Shown here: positions 1 through 8,805 of the stretch, one piece after another | Layout of the letters: each line of letters begins with the position of its first letter | Numbering within the stretch: the stretch's first letter is position 1 | Notes under the pieces: generated by a model | Database searches by the model: none | What the model was told of the DNA's origin: nothing | What the model saw: only the letters and a program-made list of their open reading frames with translations | Made by a program: the position numbers and the translations under genes | Assembly (NCBI GenBank): GCA_903871545.1 | Contig: CAIQHG010000034.1 | Coordinates: 29,735-93,734 of the forward strand | Reading direction: 5' to 3' | DNA: 64,000 nt | From: an uncultured Burkholderiales bacterium | GTDB taxonomy: Bacteria; Pseudomonadota; Gammaproteobacteria; Burkholderiales; Burkholderiaceae_C

Positions 1-2
1 TG

Positions 3-1061
3 AACCCCTGGGACCACACGAAAGTACCTGGAGGGTCCTCTGGGGGTAGCGCAGCCGCTGTCAGCGCTCGCCTCGTTCCTGCTGCTACAGGCACCGACAC
101 AGGTGGGTCAATCAGGCAACCGGCAAGTTTTTGTGGAATTACTGGTATAAAACCAACTTATGGTCGAATTTCTAGGTACGGGATGATCGCCTATGCCTCT
201 AGCCTGGACCAAGCGGGGCCAATGACAAAAGACGCACAAGACTGCGCTTTGCTACTAAGCGCTATGTGCTCTGGGGACGCGGACAGAGACTCAACCTCCC
301 TAGACTTACCCCCAAAAGACTATACAACCAACCTAAATGACTCCCTAAAAGGAGTCAAAATTGGCTTACCGGTTGAGTTTTTTGGAGAAGGTTTGGACCT
401 AGGTGTACGCAAAGCCATTGAATTAGCGATAGAGGTATTTAAAGATTTGGGAGCTCAATTCGTATCTGTCTCGCTTCCAAAAACCCAGCTCTCAATCCCG
501 GTTTACTACATCATTGCGCCAGCCGAGGCTAGCTCCAATTTAAGTCGCTTTGACGGCGTGCGCTACGGCTACAGGGCTAAAGAATACACAGATTTAATCG
601 ATATGTACAGGAAGTCAAGATCCCAGGGGTTGGGCGAAGAGGTTAAAAAACGCATCATGACTGGAGCCTACGTCTTATCCCACGGTTACTATGATGCTTA
701 TTACTTAAAGGCACAAAAAATTAGACGCTTGATCGCAGAAGACTTTAGTGCCGCTTTCAAGCAGTGCGACTTAATCTTGGGACCCGTGGCTCCTTCTGTG
801 GCCTGGGGATTAAATGAAAAAATAGCCGACCCGATCAGTAGTTACTTAGCCGACATCTTTACGCTTCCCGCCTCCTTGGCTGGATTGCCTGCCATGAGCG
901 TTCCTTGTGGAATGAGTGAGGAGGTTAAACCCTTGCCAATTGGCTTGCAATTGATTGGCAACTACTTACAAGAGTCAAAGCTTTTAAATATTGCCCATAT
1001 GTTTCAAACTCTTACACATTGGCACACCTTAAGCCCAGTCCAAGCTAAAACTAGTTCCTAG
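3..1061 (+). CDS. gatA: Glutamyl-tRNA(Gln) amidotransferase subunit A, 5' truncated
   Basis: This is the amidase subunit of GatCAB. It releases ammonia from glutamine for transamidation of Glu-tRNA(Gln) and/or Asp-tRNA(Asn) in the cytoplasm. The reading frame is open from base 3, so the start codon and the catalytic lysine region lie outside the window. The amidase signature is visible at the left edge: GGSSGGS carries the cis-serine, and [11 protein letters not shown] carries the nucleophilic serine. The C-terminal part ([22 protein letters not shown]) is typical of GatA. The gene stops two bases before the gatB start, so the two are almost certainly cotranscribed and translationally coupled. 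The first ATG inside the window, at 183, is internal and not the true start. Confidence 0.96.
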   Translation, partial: NPWDHTKVPGGSSGGSAAAVSARLVPAATGTDTGGSIRQPASFCGITGIKPTYGRISRYGMIAYASSLDQAGPMTKDAQDCALLLSAMCSGDADRDSTSLDLPPKDYTTNLNDSLKGVKIGLPVEFFGEGLDLGVRKAIELAIEVFKDLGAQFVSVSLPKTQLSIPVYYIIAPAEASSNLSRFDGVRYGYRAKEYTDLIDMYRKSRSQGLGEEVKKRIMTGAYVLSHGYYDAYYLKAQKIRRLIAEDFSAAFKQCDLILGPVAPSVAWGLNEKIADPISSYLADIFTLPASLAGLPAMSVPCGMSEEVKPLPIGLQLIGNYLQESKLLNIAHMFQTLTHWHTLSPVQAKTSS

Positions 1062-1063
1062 TT

Positions 1064-2548
1064 ATGAACAACAGCAAATCCAAAGAACATAAAACAACCT
1101 GCGAAGTTACTTCACTTATACAAGGATACGAGGTCGTAATCGGCTTTGAAACCCATGCACAACTTTTAACTAAAAGTAAAATTTTCTCCAGAGCCTCGAC
1201 TCAGTTCGGAGCAGCACCTAACACCCAAGCCTGTGCGGTGGATTTGGCTCTTCCTGGAGCGCTGCCCGTAATGAACATCAAAGCCGTCGAGTGCGCCATT
1301 CGCCTAGGCCTGGCCTTGGGTTCTTACATCTCTGCAAAAAGCATATTTGCAAGAAAGAATTATTTTTATCCCGATTTACCAAAGGGTTACCAAATCAGTC
1401 AATTCGAAATACCCGTGGTGCAAGGTGGTGAGGTGCAGTTCTTCTTGGGAGAGCAGCCCAAAAAAGTTCGCTTAGTTCGCGCTCATTTAGAGGAAGACGC
1501 TGGAAAGTCTTTGCATGAAGATTTTGTTGGACTAAGCGGCATTGATTTAAACCGCGCTGGAACGCCACTTTTGGAAATAGTAACCGAGCCTGATATGAGG
1601 TCAAGTCAAGAGGCGGTTGCTTACGCAAAGGAGCTGCACAAAATAGTGACCTGGATTCAGGTCTGCGACGGAAACATGCAAGAGGGCTCATTTCGGTGTG
1701 ACGCAAATGTCTCCGTTAGAAAGCCTGGGCAGCCTTTAGGTACTCGGCGTGAAATAAAAAACCTCAACAGTTTTAAATTCATGCAACAAGCCATTGACTA
1801 CGAGGTTCTTTGGCAAATTGAGCAACTTGAGGACAATAAAGAAATTCAGCAAGCAACTGTTTTGTTTGACCCTGAAACCGGCGAAACAAGAAGCATGCGA
1901 ACCAAAGAAGACGCAGCCGATTACCGCTACTTCCCCGACCCCGATCTCCCCCCCCTTGAGATATCAGCAGACTGGATCGAACAGATTCGGGCCTCCATGC
2001 CCGAACTTCCCCGCTCCATGGCCGAGCGTTTCATCAAAGAATACGCCTTACCCATTTACGACGCTTCAACACTAACGCAAAGCCCTCAAATGGCAGCTTT
2101 TTTTGAGGAGACCGTCCGCCACTGTGGCCAACCCAAACTTACAAGTAATTGGGTTATGGGGGAGCTTTCGAGGAAGTTAAACGAGGAGAGCGTTCAGATA
2201 GAAGCCTGCCCAGTAAGCGCTTTGCAGCTAGGCGCTCTTATTTCTAGGGTTGCTAATGCAGATATCTCCAACAGCTCTGCCAAGACCCTCTTGGATGCCC
2301 TTTGGTCTGACCCCAGTGCGGATATAGATGCTTTAATCCAGTCTAAAGGACTTAAACAGGTTAACGATATAGGCGCGCTTGAAAAACTCATCGACTCTAT
2401 CATCGCCGCAAACCCTGATAACGTCACTCAGTTCAAGGCAGGAAAAGAAAAAGCCTTCAATTCTCTTATCGGACAAGCGATGAAGGCCAGTAAAGGACAA
2501 GCCAATCCACAGCAACTAACTGAGCTTTTAAAAAAGAAGCTTCAGTAA
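1064..2548 (+). CDS. gatB: Aspartyl/glutamyl-tRNA amidotransferase subunit B
   Basis: GatB activates the gamma-carboxylate of Glu-tRNA(Gln) (or Asp-tRNA(Asn)) with ATP and transfers ammonia delivered by GatA. The protein is 494 residues, close to the usual family length. The N-terminal catalytic cradle begins with [13 protein letters not shown] and continues through [28 protein letters not shown] and [10 protein letters not shown] motifs. The last 150 or so residues form the helical and YqeY-like tRNA-binding tail, ending in [13 protein letters not shown]. The ATG lies two bases after the gatA stop. The gene ends six bases before the convergent pyrE stop, leaving no room for a separate terminator. 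Confidence 0.97.
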   Translation: MNNSKSKEHKTTCEVTSLIQGYEVVIGFETHAQLLTKSKIFSRASTQFGAAPNTQACAVDLALPGALPVMNIKAVECAIRLGLALGSYISAKSIFARKNYFYPDLPKGYQISQFEIPVVQGGEVQFFLGEQPKKVRLVRAHLEEDAGKSLHEDFVGLSGIDLNRAGTPLLEIVTEPDMRSSQEAVAYAKELHKIVTWIQVCDGNMQEGSFRCDANVSVRKPGQPLGTRREIKNLNSFKFMQQAIDYEVLWQIEQLEDNKEIQQATVLFDPETGETRSMRTKEDAADYRYFPDPDLPPLEISADWIEQIRASMPELPRSMAERFIKEYALPIYDASTLTQSPQMAAFFEETVRHCGQPKLTSNWVMGELSRKLNEESVQIEACPVSALQLGALISRVANADISNSSAKTLLDALWSDPSADIDALIQSKGLKQVNDIGALEKLIDSIIAANPDNVTQFKAGKEKAFNSLIGQAMKASKGQANPQQLTELLKKKLQ

Positions 2549-2554
2549 AGATCC

Positions 2555-3253
2555 CTACGACCTTGGACCGTACTGATCACGGTAGATCTGAACATTTTTC
2601 AAATGCTGCGATAGTTTAGGATCTTTGCTGGTTCTTAAAAAGGCCAAAAGGTCCTCGAGCAACGAAATTGTTGATACTTTAAGCCCTAGCTCTAAGCGAA
2701 CATAATCTACCGCGCTGTGCGCGGAATCCACTACTTTTCCCTCTTCAACAAAAGTGGCTCGCTCTTGGCGGTCAAGCGCGATCGCGATTGCGTAGGGCTG
2801 GGCACCTGCAGCGTTAATTAAATTGATTGACTCCCTAACCGCTGTACCTGCGCTTATGACGTCGTCTATGATAAGAACGCGACCCTCTAACTCCGCGCCC
2901 ACAATTTGACCTCCTTCACCGTGGTCTTTTATTTCTTTGCGATTGTATGCAAAGGGGACAATTTTTCCTAACCGGGCAAGCTCTACGCTAACTGCAGCTC
3001 CAAGGGGAATTCCTTTATAAGCAGGACCAAAAATCATATCAAACTCTAGTCCGCTTGTTAGAATACGCTCAGCGTAAAACTGCGCTAGTTTGCCAAGTTT
3101 TTGCCCGTCATTGAATAGGCCTGCATTGAAGAAATACGGGGATATACGGCCTGCCTTAGTTTTAAATTCACCAAACTTTAAAACACCACAATCTAGCGAG
3201 AACTGAACAAAATTCTGGGCTAAATCATCCCCTTGCGAATTTATACTTTTCAT
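2555..3253 (-). CDS. pyrE: Orotate phosphoribosyltransferase
   Basis: PyrE converts orotate and PRPP to orotidine 5'-phosphate in de novo pyrimidine synthesis. The 232-residue protein carries the type I phosphoribosyltransferase PRPP loop, VLIIDDVISAGTAVRES, at about residues 126-142. It also has the upstream FGPAYKGIPL segment and the NRKEIKDHGEGG flexible loop that contributes catalytic residues across the dimer. The ATG start is divergent from xthA and only 14 bases separate the two starts, so their promoters must overlap each other or the neighbouring genes. This pyrE/xthA head-to-head pair is common in betaproteobacteria as I recall. Confidence 0.96.
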   Translation of the reverse strand: MKSINSQGDDLAQNFVQFSLDCGVLKFGEFKTKAGRISPYFFNAGLFNDGQKLGKLAQFYAERILTSGLEFDMIFGPAYKGIPLGAAVSVELARLGKIVPFAYNRKEIKDHGEGGQIVGAELEGRVLIIDDVISAGTAVRESINLINAAGAQPYAIAIALDRQERATFVEEGKVVDSAHSAVDYVRLELGLKVSTISLLEDLLAFLRTSKDPKLSQHLKNVQIYRDQYGPRS

Positions 3254-3267
3254 TAAAGGAACCTTTT

Positions 3268-4059
3268 TTGTACAAACTTATTTCACTAAACCTCAACGGA
3301 ATTCGCTCTGCCTACAAAAAGGGGGTCGAAAACTGGTTGAATCAAATAAAAGCCGATTGTATTTGCGTTCAAGAGCTCAAAGCTCAAAATGATGATGTAC
3401 AAGATTCTCTCCTGCACTTAGCAGGCCTAAAGGGATACTTTCACTTTGCTCAAAAAAAGGGCTATTCCGGTGTTGGCATTTATTCCCGCCATGAACCCTC
3501 TGACGTTAAGATTGGTTTTGGATCTAATGAGTTTGATGCTGAAGGTCGCTACTTAGAGCTTTGCTTTGACACCCCCTCCCGCAAACTCTCCATCATAAGC
3601 GGCTACTTTCCAAGTGGCTCATCGGGGGAGGAACGGCAAGAGGCGAAATACCGTTTTTTAGACCAAATGGAGCCTCATATTAAAGGGCTTAAAGGCTCGC
3701 GTGAGTTTATTTTATGCGGCGATGTAAATATAGCGCATCAAGAAAAAGATCTAAAAAACTGGAAAAGCAATCAAAAAAATAGCGGCTTTTTACCTCGCGA
3801 AAGACTGTGGATGACAAAACTCATTAACGAAATTGGGGTTAAAGATGTGTACCGACTCCTACACCCGGACACTACAGATGAGTGCTACACCTGGTGGAGC
3901 AATAGGGGACAGGCGTGGGCCAATAATGTGGGTTGGCGTTTAGATTATCAACTAGCGACGGAGAAAATTGGGGCTCTTGCAAAGACATGTCAAATACACA
4001 AGGCAGAGCGTTTTTCCGATCACGAGCCACTTATTATTGATTACGATTTTTCTCTTTGA
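3268..4059 (+). CDS. xthA: Exodeoxyribonuclease III (AP endonuclease)
   Basis: This is a base-excision repair enzyme with AP endonuclease and 3'-5' exonuclease activity, of the Mg-dependent EEP superfamily. The 263-residue protein shows the family motifs in order: LNLNGIRSA (catalytic Asn), CVQELKAQ (metal-binding Glu), ILCGDVNIAH (Asp and Asn), NNVGWRLDYQL, and FSDHEPLI with the catalytic Asp-His. The start is a TTG at 3268. It is supported by an AAAGGA ribosome-binding site about seven bases upstream and by family alignment at MYKLISLNLNG. No in-frame ATG would keep the first strand. Confidence 0.93.
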   Translation: MYKLISLNLNGIRSAYKKGVENWLNQIKADCICVQELKAQNDDVQDSLLHLAGLKGYFHFAQKKGYSGVGIYSRHEPSDVKIGFGSNEFDAEGRYLELCFDTPSRKLSIISGYFPSGSSGEERQEAKYRFLDQMEPHIKGLKGSREFILCGDVNIAHQEKDLKNWKSNQKNSGFLPRERLWMTKLINEIGVKDVYRLLHPDTTDECYTWWSNRGQAWANNVGWRLDYQLATEKIGALAKTCQIHKAERFSDHEPLIIDYDFSL

Positions 4060-4260
4060 AATTGGCAATCAAGTCCAAAATTTAACTATTTCATTTTTCT
4101 TTGAAAGGGCACAATTTCTTTTCGTTTTACCAGTGAATGCCACATAGGCACTTTTTAGGCGCCAGCACTCTCTGTAGGAAATAAAGTTTTTCAATCAAAC
4201 TACAAGTAAAATGCAATTAATAAAATCTAATGGATTGTTTTTTCAACTCTTTCAGCCAAG
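4060..4260. other. Intergenic region xthA-trhO
   Basis: This AT-rich 200-base gap holds no open reading frame with coding character, no clear hairpin terminator and no tRNA-like fold. It presumably contains the trhO promoter, but I see no convincing -35/-10 pair. There is also no good Shine-Dalgarno sequence immediately before the trhO ATG. Confidence 0.4.
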
Positions 4261-5226
4261 ATGCTCGCACAATTAGATCCTAGCTTTGAGCCAAGCAAGC
4301 CGTTATTTTTAACGGCAGCTTTTTATAAGTTTGTTTCCCTGCCAGATTACGAACACAAAAGAGATTCAATTTTGTCTTTTTGTGAATCTCAACAGATTAA
4401 AGGGATCATATTATTGGCGAAAGAGGGAATTAACAGCACCATTTGCGGGGAAGAGAAAAATGTACGCGCCGTTTTAGATTTCTTAAAGTCTGATCCCCCA
4501 TTTTCTGATTTACAGCACAAAGAGTCCTGGACGCAGATTAAACCTTTTCGCAGAATGAAGGTGCGGTTAAAAAAAGAAATCGTTACTTTTGGCGTGCCTG
4601 GAATTGATCCTAACGTCACAACGGGTACCTATATTAAGCCTGAGGATTGGAACGCCCTTATCAATGACCCTGAGGTCGTTGTGATTGATACTCGCAACGA
4701 CTACGAGGTTGAATTGGGCACGTTTGCAGGGGCTATCAATCCCAACATTAAAAAGTTTACCGATCTCGCCGATTGGGTAAAAAATTCTTCAGCGCTTCAA
4801 CAAAATAACTCCAAAAAAACCAAAGTTGCGATGTTTTGTACTGGCGGCATTAGGTGCGAGAAATCTACCGCTTACTTAAAAAATCTGGGATACGACGAAG
4901 TTTTCCATTTGCAAGGAGGAATTCTCAAATACTTAGAAACTATTCCCAAAAAAGAAAGTCTTTGGCAAGGGGAGTGCTTTGTTTTTGACGAGAGGGTGAG
5001 TGTAGATCACAGCCTGAGACCTGGGCAATATTATTTATGCCGTGTTTGCAGACAACCCATCACAAAAGAAGATGAAAAATCTGCCAAATTTGAACTTGGA
5101 GTCAGTTGTGATAACTGCTTTGATCAAACAAATGCAGAACAAAAAATAAAAGCCCGGGAGCGTCAAAAACAGTGCCTTTTAGCCCACCTTAAGAATACCT
5201 CTCACATTGGCGATCAACCTGGATAG
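4261..5226 (+). CDS. trhO: tRNA uridine(34) hydroxylase, rhodanese-type (TrhO/YceA)
   Basis: TrhO hydroxylates C5 of wobble uridine 34 (giving ho5U) using O2. It is the oxygen-dependent route to cmo5U-type tRNAs. The protein is 321 residues. It has an N-terminal acylphosphatase-like domain (KGIILLAKEGINSTICG) and a rhodanese domain with the active-site loop MFCTGGIRCEKST, whose predicted catalytic cysteine is about residue 193. A C-terminal cysteine-rich tail (CRVCRQP, CDNC) is typical of longer TrhO proteins. The last 13 bases overlap the 3' end of the convergent M48 protease gene. With mnmE, mnmG and mnmA further along, the window carries four wobble-uridine modification genes. Confidence 0.93.
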   Translation: MLAQLDPSFEPSKPLFLTAAFYKFVSLPDYEHKRDSILSFCESQQIKGIILLAKEGINSTICGEEKNVRAVLDFLKSDPPFSDLQHKESWTQIKPFRRMKVRLKKEIVTFGVPGIDPNVTTGTYIKPEDWNALINDPEVVVIDTRNDYEVELGTFAGAINPNIKKFTDLADWVKNSSALQQNNSKKTKVAMFCTGGIRCEKSTAYLKNLGYDEVFHLQGGILKYLETIPKKESLWQGECFVFDERVSVDHSLRPGQYYLCRVCRQPITKEDEKSAKFELGVSCDNCFDQTNAEQKIKARERQKQCLLAHLKNTSHIGDQPG

Positions 5227-6086
5227 GGATTATTTTTTTTCGCCTGAATGTAAAACGGCATCTCTTTCGTTAAGTTACGCTCCAATTCTTGGATCCTTGT
5301 GTGTGCTGCTGGGTGGGTGCTCAACCACTGAGGGGGGCTATTTGCACTCATCTGAGACATCTTTTGCCATAAACTTATTGCTGCTCTTGGGTCATATCCA
5401 GCGCGAGCAGCGATGTCCATTCCAATTAAATCTGCCTCAGTTTCATTTTGTCGGCTGAATTTCAAAAGAAGTAGCTCCGAGCCTTCGCGTGCAATCAGAT
5501 CGGTTAATCTTGGATCTATACCGAACACCCCAGCAGCAACCAATCCCCCAACCCTTGCCGCCCCTTGGGTGACCGTGCCCTTACCTATTTGCTCCCTAGA
5601 ATGCTCCCTTATTGCATGGGTCATTTCATGGCCCAAGACCATGGCAACTTCGTCATCGCTCAACTTAAGTTGTTGAATTAAGCCAGAATAAACAGCGATT
5701 TTCCCACCGGGCATGCAAAAAGCATTGATCGTGTTGGAGCCGATGATATTGACTTCCCACGTCCAGTTTTGTGCCCTAGGGTTCCAAGTTTTTGCGAAGG
5801 GAATTAATCGTTGACTAATATTATTCACCCGTACAGACAAAGGATGTGACGCAGTGGCAAGTGCTCGGTGGGCTTTTGCATCGTTGAGCAACTGGTAATA
5901 TTGCTGTTTTGCCATTTGCTCAACATGCTCAGCAGAAACAAGACGCGTGAACGCTGACTCTGGAGGCCTACTGCTTCCAATGCCTGTATTTGCTGCATTT
6001 GCTGCATTTGATGAGTTAGCAGAACTGCCTGAGTTCGCCGCAAACATCGCCCACAATAATAGAAAATAAACGATATTCTTTTTAAT
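5214..6086 (-). CDS. Periplasmic M48-family metalloprotease
   Basis: This is a zinc metalloprotease related to BepA/LoiP, probably an envelope quality-control protease. The zinc motif HEMTH followed by AIREHSREQ, and the downstream ETEADLIGMD glutamate ligand, are intact, as is the GGKIAVYSGLIQ strand typical of M48. The first usable conventional start is a TTG at 6056, which would leave only half a signal peptide. Reading ten codons further upstream gives an ATT at 6084-6086 with a GGAAGG ribosome-binding site nine bases before it. That start yields MKKNIVYFLLLWAMFAANS, a complete signal sequence with cleavage likely after MFA. I therefore place the start at the ATT as an inference. The segment after the signal peptide is a low-complexity Ala/Asn/Ser linker, partly encoded by tandem 9-base repeats near 5990-6011. 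Confidence 0.82.
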   Translation of the reverse strand: MKKNIVYFLLLWAMFAANSGSSANSSNAANAANTGIGSSRPPESAFTRLVSAEHVEQMAKQQYYQLLNDAKAHRALATASHPLSVRVNNISQRLIPFAKTWNPRAQNWTWEVNIIGSNTINAFCMPGGKIAVYSGLIQQLKLSDDEVAMVLGHEMTHAIREHSREQIGKGTVTQGAARVGGLVAAGVFGIDPRLTDLIAREGSELLLLKFSRQNETEADLIGMDIAARAGYDPRAAISLWQKMSQMSANSPPQWLSTHPAAHTRIQELERNLTKEMPFYIQAKKNNPYPG

Positions 6087-6194
6087 AAAATTTAGCCTTC
6101 CAAAGGCTCCTCTTGTTATTGACGAATAACCTGCATTTCAAACTAATTTTCTAATTAAACTACTTATTAAACCAAGATCCTAGACAATTACACA

Positions 6195-7541
6195 ATGAAA
6201 AAAATATTTAATCAATGGGTTAGTCAATGGATACCACCTTTGGTGCTTGTTTACCTAACTCCTTCAAGCCTTCGGATGTTAACGTTGGGCTTTGCTGCAG
6301 GTCTTCCTCTGCTCCTCGTATTGGGCACCCTAAGTTTTCGACTCCGTGAAGCCGGAGTAGATCTGTCCACGATAGGGTTTCTTAGTTGGATTGGCTTGAC
6401 TTACGGGGTCAAATGGCTATGGGCTCCCTTGGTGGACCAACTAGATCTTCCTTTGCTCACCCGTTTTTTGGGCCGCAGAAGGGCTTGGCTGCTGTTGGCG
6501 CAGGGGATCGTCATTTGCGGTTTAGTTGGTATGGGAATGGTTGACCCACAGGCCCAGCTGAGCTTGTTGATTGGATACGCCGTGATGGTCGCATTTGGGT
6601 CAGCAACTCAGGATATTGCATTGGACGCCTTTAGGATAGAGTCCGCTCATTATGAGCTCCAAGGAGCTTTGGCTGCCTGTTATCAGACAGGCTACCGTCT
6701 TGCCATGATATGGGCAGGGGCTGGCTCTTTGTGGCTGGCCTCTTTAGCGACACAAGACTCTGTAGGCCTTGAGCCCTACAACCAAGCAGGCTGGCAAACA
6801 GCTTATTTTTGGATGGCCGCCTCGATGCTTGTAGGATCTGTGACCATTATGTTTTCAAAAGAGCCAAGCTATACCCCAAAGCCTCGCTCACCTGATTTAA
6901 AAACATGGCTTTTTACAACCCTAGTTGCGCCCTTTAAAGACTTTTATGTGCGCTTCCAATGGCGTGCAATCACCATTCTCGCTTTAATTGCCACTTACAG
7001 AATCAGTGACATCGTGATGGGCATAATGGCCAATCCCTTTTATGTAGACATGGGCTACTCAAAAACAGAAATTGCAACTGTTAGTAAGGTCTATGGTGTT
7101 GTTATGACTTTACTTGGCGCTTTTATTGGCGGATCCTTGACGATTAGATACGGCATCGTTCGCATTCTCCTGTGGGGAGCGATTCTCAGCGCTTTTAGCA
7201 ATTTACTATTTTCGTGGCTCAGCTTTCAAGGCCACGATGTAAGCTCATTAATTGGTGTAATCTCCACAGATAATTTAAGCGCGGGAATAGCATCAGCAGC
7301 TTTTATTGCTTATCTTTCCTCGCTAGTTAACGTGCAGTACTCGGCCACACAATATGCGGTTCTAAGCTCTGTGATGCTCTTACTACCCAAGTTCTTAGCT
7401 GGATTCTCAGGTGTGTTCGTTCAACATTTTGGTTATCATTATTTTTTCATAGCAACAGCACTTATGGGTTTGCCAGTCATTTTATTGATTTTGGTCTTAG
7501 ACAAGCAAAAATCAGTTGCCCCTTTTGCGAACGCCAAATAA
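6195..7541 (+). CDS. ampG: AmpG-family muropeptide permease (MFS)
   Basis: This inner-membrane major facilitator is likely to import GlcNAc-anhydroMurNAc muropeptides for cell-wall recycling. The 448-residue protein has about twelve hydrophobic segments. The N-terminal AmpG pattern is visible: LRMLTLGFAAGLPLLLVLGTLSFRLRE, then LYGVK-like TYGVKWLWAPLVD and GRRRAW. It also has the conserved ATQDIALDAFRIE segment in the third and fourth helices. The peptidoglycan-recycling kinase AmgK and the uridylyltransferase MurU are also encoded in this window, which fits this substrate. Substrate assignment rests on family similarity, because related MFS proteins exist with other roles. Confidence 0.87.
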   Translation: MKKIFNQWVSQWIPPLVLVYLTPSSLRMLTLGFAAGLPLLLVLGTLSFRLREAGVDLSTIGFLSWIGLTYGVKWLWAPLVDQLDLPLLTRFLGRRRAWLLLAQGIVICGLVGMGMVDPQAQLSLLIGYAVMVAFGSATQDIALDAFRIESAHYELQGALAACYQTGYRLAMIWAGAGSLWLASLATQDSVGLEPYNQAGWQTAYFWMAASMLVGSVTIMFSKEPSYTPKPRSPDLKTWLFTTLVAPFKDFYVRFQWRAITILALIATYRISDIVMGIMANPFYVDMGYSKTEIATVSKVYGVVMTLLGAFIGGSLTIRYGIVRILLWGAILSAFSNLLFSWLSFQGHDVSSLIGVISTDNLSAGIASAAFIAYLSSLVNVQYSATQYAVLSSVMLLLPKFLAGFSGVFVQHFGYHYFFIATALMGLPVILLILVLDKQKSVAPFANAK

Positions 7542-7557
7542 ACGAATTTTTAAAGGA

Positions 7558-8604
7558 TCAAGCATTTATGACCTCGTAAAAGCTTTCCTCAACCTGTGCA
7601 ACACTAATATTTTTTAAACAATTCAGATGCCCCAAAGGACAGGTTCTCTTAAAGCAAGGAGAGCAAGGCAAAGACAGCCAAAGCACTTTAGCTAATTCAT
7701 TAAGAGGTGGTGTGTGTAGTGGACTTGATGAGCCAAAAATTGCCACCTGCGGCCTCTTCAAACCCGCAGCAATGTGCATTAATCCCGAGTCGTTTGAGAT
7801 AACCCCTCTCGCCTGTGCAACCAACGCAATCGCTTGGGCTAAATCAGTTTTGCCGGCAAGGTTTAATACATTTAAGCCTTTAGCCTCGCACGCCTGTTCA
7901 ATTTGATCAGCAGTGCCTTTGTCTGCGAGTGAGCCCAACACAACAACTTGTAATTGCGCTAGGCACAGATCGATTGCGGTCTGTACAAAATACTCTGTTG
8001 GCCATCTTTTCGCTGGCCCGTACTCAGCACCCGGGGCAAGGACGCAATAGCCCAGTGGGCTTAGCTTAAATTGCAAAAGCGCCGCATCCACAATGATTGG
8101 ATCTGCAGATAAATTGGGCGAATCAGCAACGCTTGCAACTGAAGTCGCATTTTGGCTCGACTCTGCAAATCCTTCTTTTGCTAATTTTTTGTAAAATTCG
8201 ACCATTGAGCCGCGTTCATGTTTGTCTGGATTTGCAACCGCCTTGCTCAGCAATGAGGATCTAAACTCTCCCACATATCCAATTCTTTGGGGTATGTCAG
8301 CAAAGAAGGGGATAAGCGCATTTTTAAATGAATTAGGACAAATAATGACTCGGTCAAATCTCCCGCGAATTAGCTTAGCCGTTCGCAAGCGCTTGATGAG
8401 CTGGAGTTGGCCGCGTTTAAAGGGCCATATTAATATTTCACGGATCCCGCTCATCGCTCCATAAACTGGAGCTATATTAGGCAAAACGGCAACTGTCACC
8501 TCAACACCAAGGTTGATTAGATACCGAACCATGGGCTCCGTCATAACGGCATCCCCTATCCACTGAGGGGCAATAATAAGCGTTTTATTAAGCGTGCTTG
8601 CCAA
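7558..8604 (-). CDS. waaF: ADP-heptose:LPS heptosyltransferase II
   Basis: WaaF adds the second L-glycero-D-manno-heptose to the LPS inner core, using ADP-heptose, at the cytoplasmic face of the inner membrane. It is a GT9 glycosyltransferase of 348 residues. It opens with LIIAPQWIGDAVMTEP and has CVLAPGAEYGPAKRWP and the ISNDSGLMHIAAGLKRPQVAIFG nucleotide-sugar site. A cysteine-rich segment near the C-terminus (LPCSPCFKRTCPLGHLNC) is seen in WaaF of this lineage. The start is a TTG that overlaps the end of the zinc-finger gene by 17 bases, and no ATG is available before the conserved first strand. It is the third gene of an ilvE/zinc-finger/waaF operon. Confidence 0.92.
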   Translation of the reverse strand: MASTLNKTLIIAPQWIGDAVMTEPMVRYLINLGVEVTVAVLPNIAPVYGAMSGIREILIWPFKRGQLQLIKRLRTAKLIRGRFDRVIICPNSFKNALIPFFADIPQRIGYVGEFRSSLLSKAVANPDKHERGSMVEFYKKLAKEGFAESSQNATSVASVADSPNLSADPIIVDAALLQFKLSPLGYCVLAPGAEYGPAKRWPTEYFVQTAIDLCLAQLQVVVLGSLADKGTADQIEQACEAKGLNVLNLAGKTDLAQAIALVAQARGVISNDSGLMHIAAGLKRPQVAIFGSSSPLHTPPLNELAKVLWLSLPCSPCFKRTCPLGHLNCLKNISVAQVEESFYEVINA

Positions 8605-8797
8605 TGTGTTCGGTCTCGCTGAGCTTCAGCGTGAACAAAGTACCACAGTAGGGGCACTTTGCAGACCCCGTTTTAGCCACATCCAAGTAGACTTTAGGGT
8701 GCGAATTCCAAAGTTTCATATGCGCCTTGGAATTGGGACAAAATACACCGCCGTGTCCATTTAAATCACTTAATAAAACTTCGACATCGTTGCTCAT
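8588..8797 (-). CDS. Small zinc-finger (zf-CHCC type) protein
   Basis: This 69-residue protein carries the CHCC zinc-finger pattern shared with the mitochondrial complex I subunit NDUFS6: CPNSKAH followed about 30 residues later by CPYCGTLF. Bacterial members are small, uncharacterised and commonly sit between ilvE and waaF in betaproteobacteria. I set the start at the ATG at 8797, preceded by an AAGGCG ribosome-binding site and eight bases after the ilvE stop. A longer version would overlap ilvE. The 3' end overlaps the waaF start. Biochemical function is not established. Involvement in respiration is only suggested by the family name. Confidence 0.88.
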   Translation of the reverse strand: MSNDVEVLLSDLNGHGGVFCPNSKAHMKLWNSHPKVYLDVAKTGSAKCPYCGTLFTLKLSETEHIGKHA

Positions 8798-8805
8798 ATT
8801 ACGCC

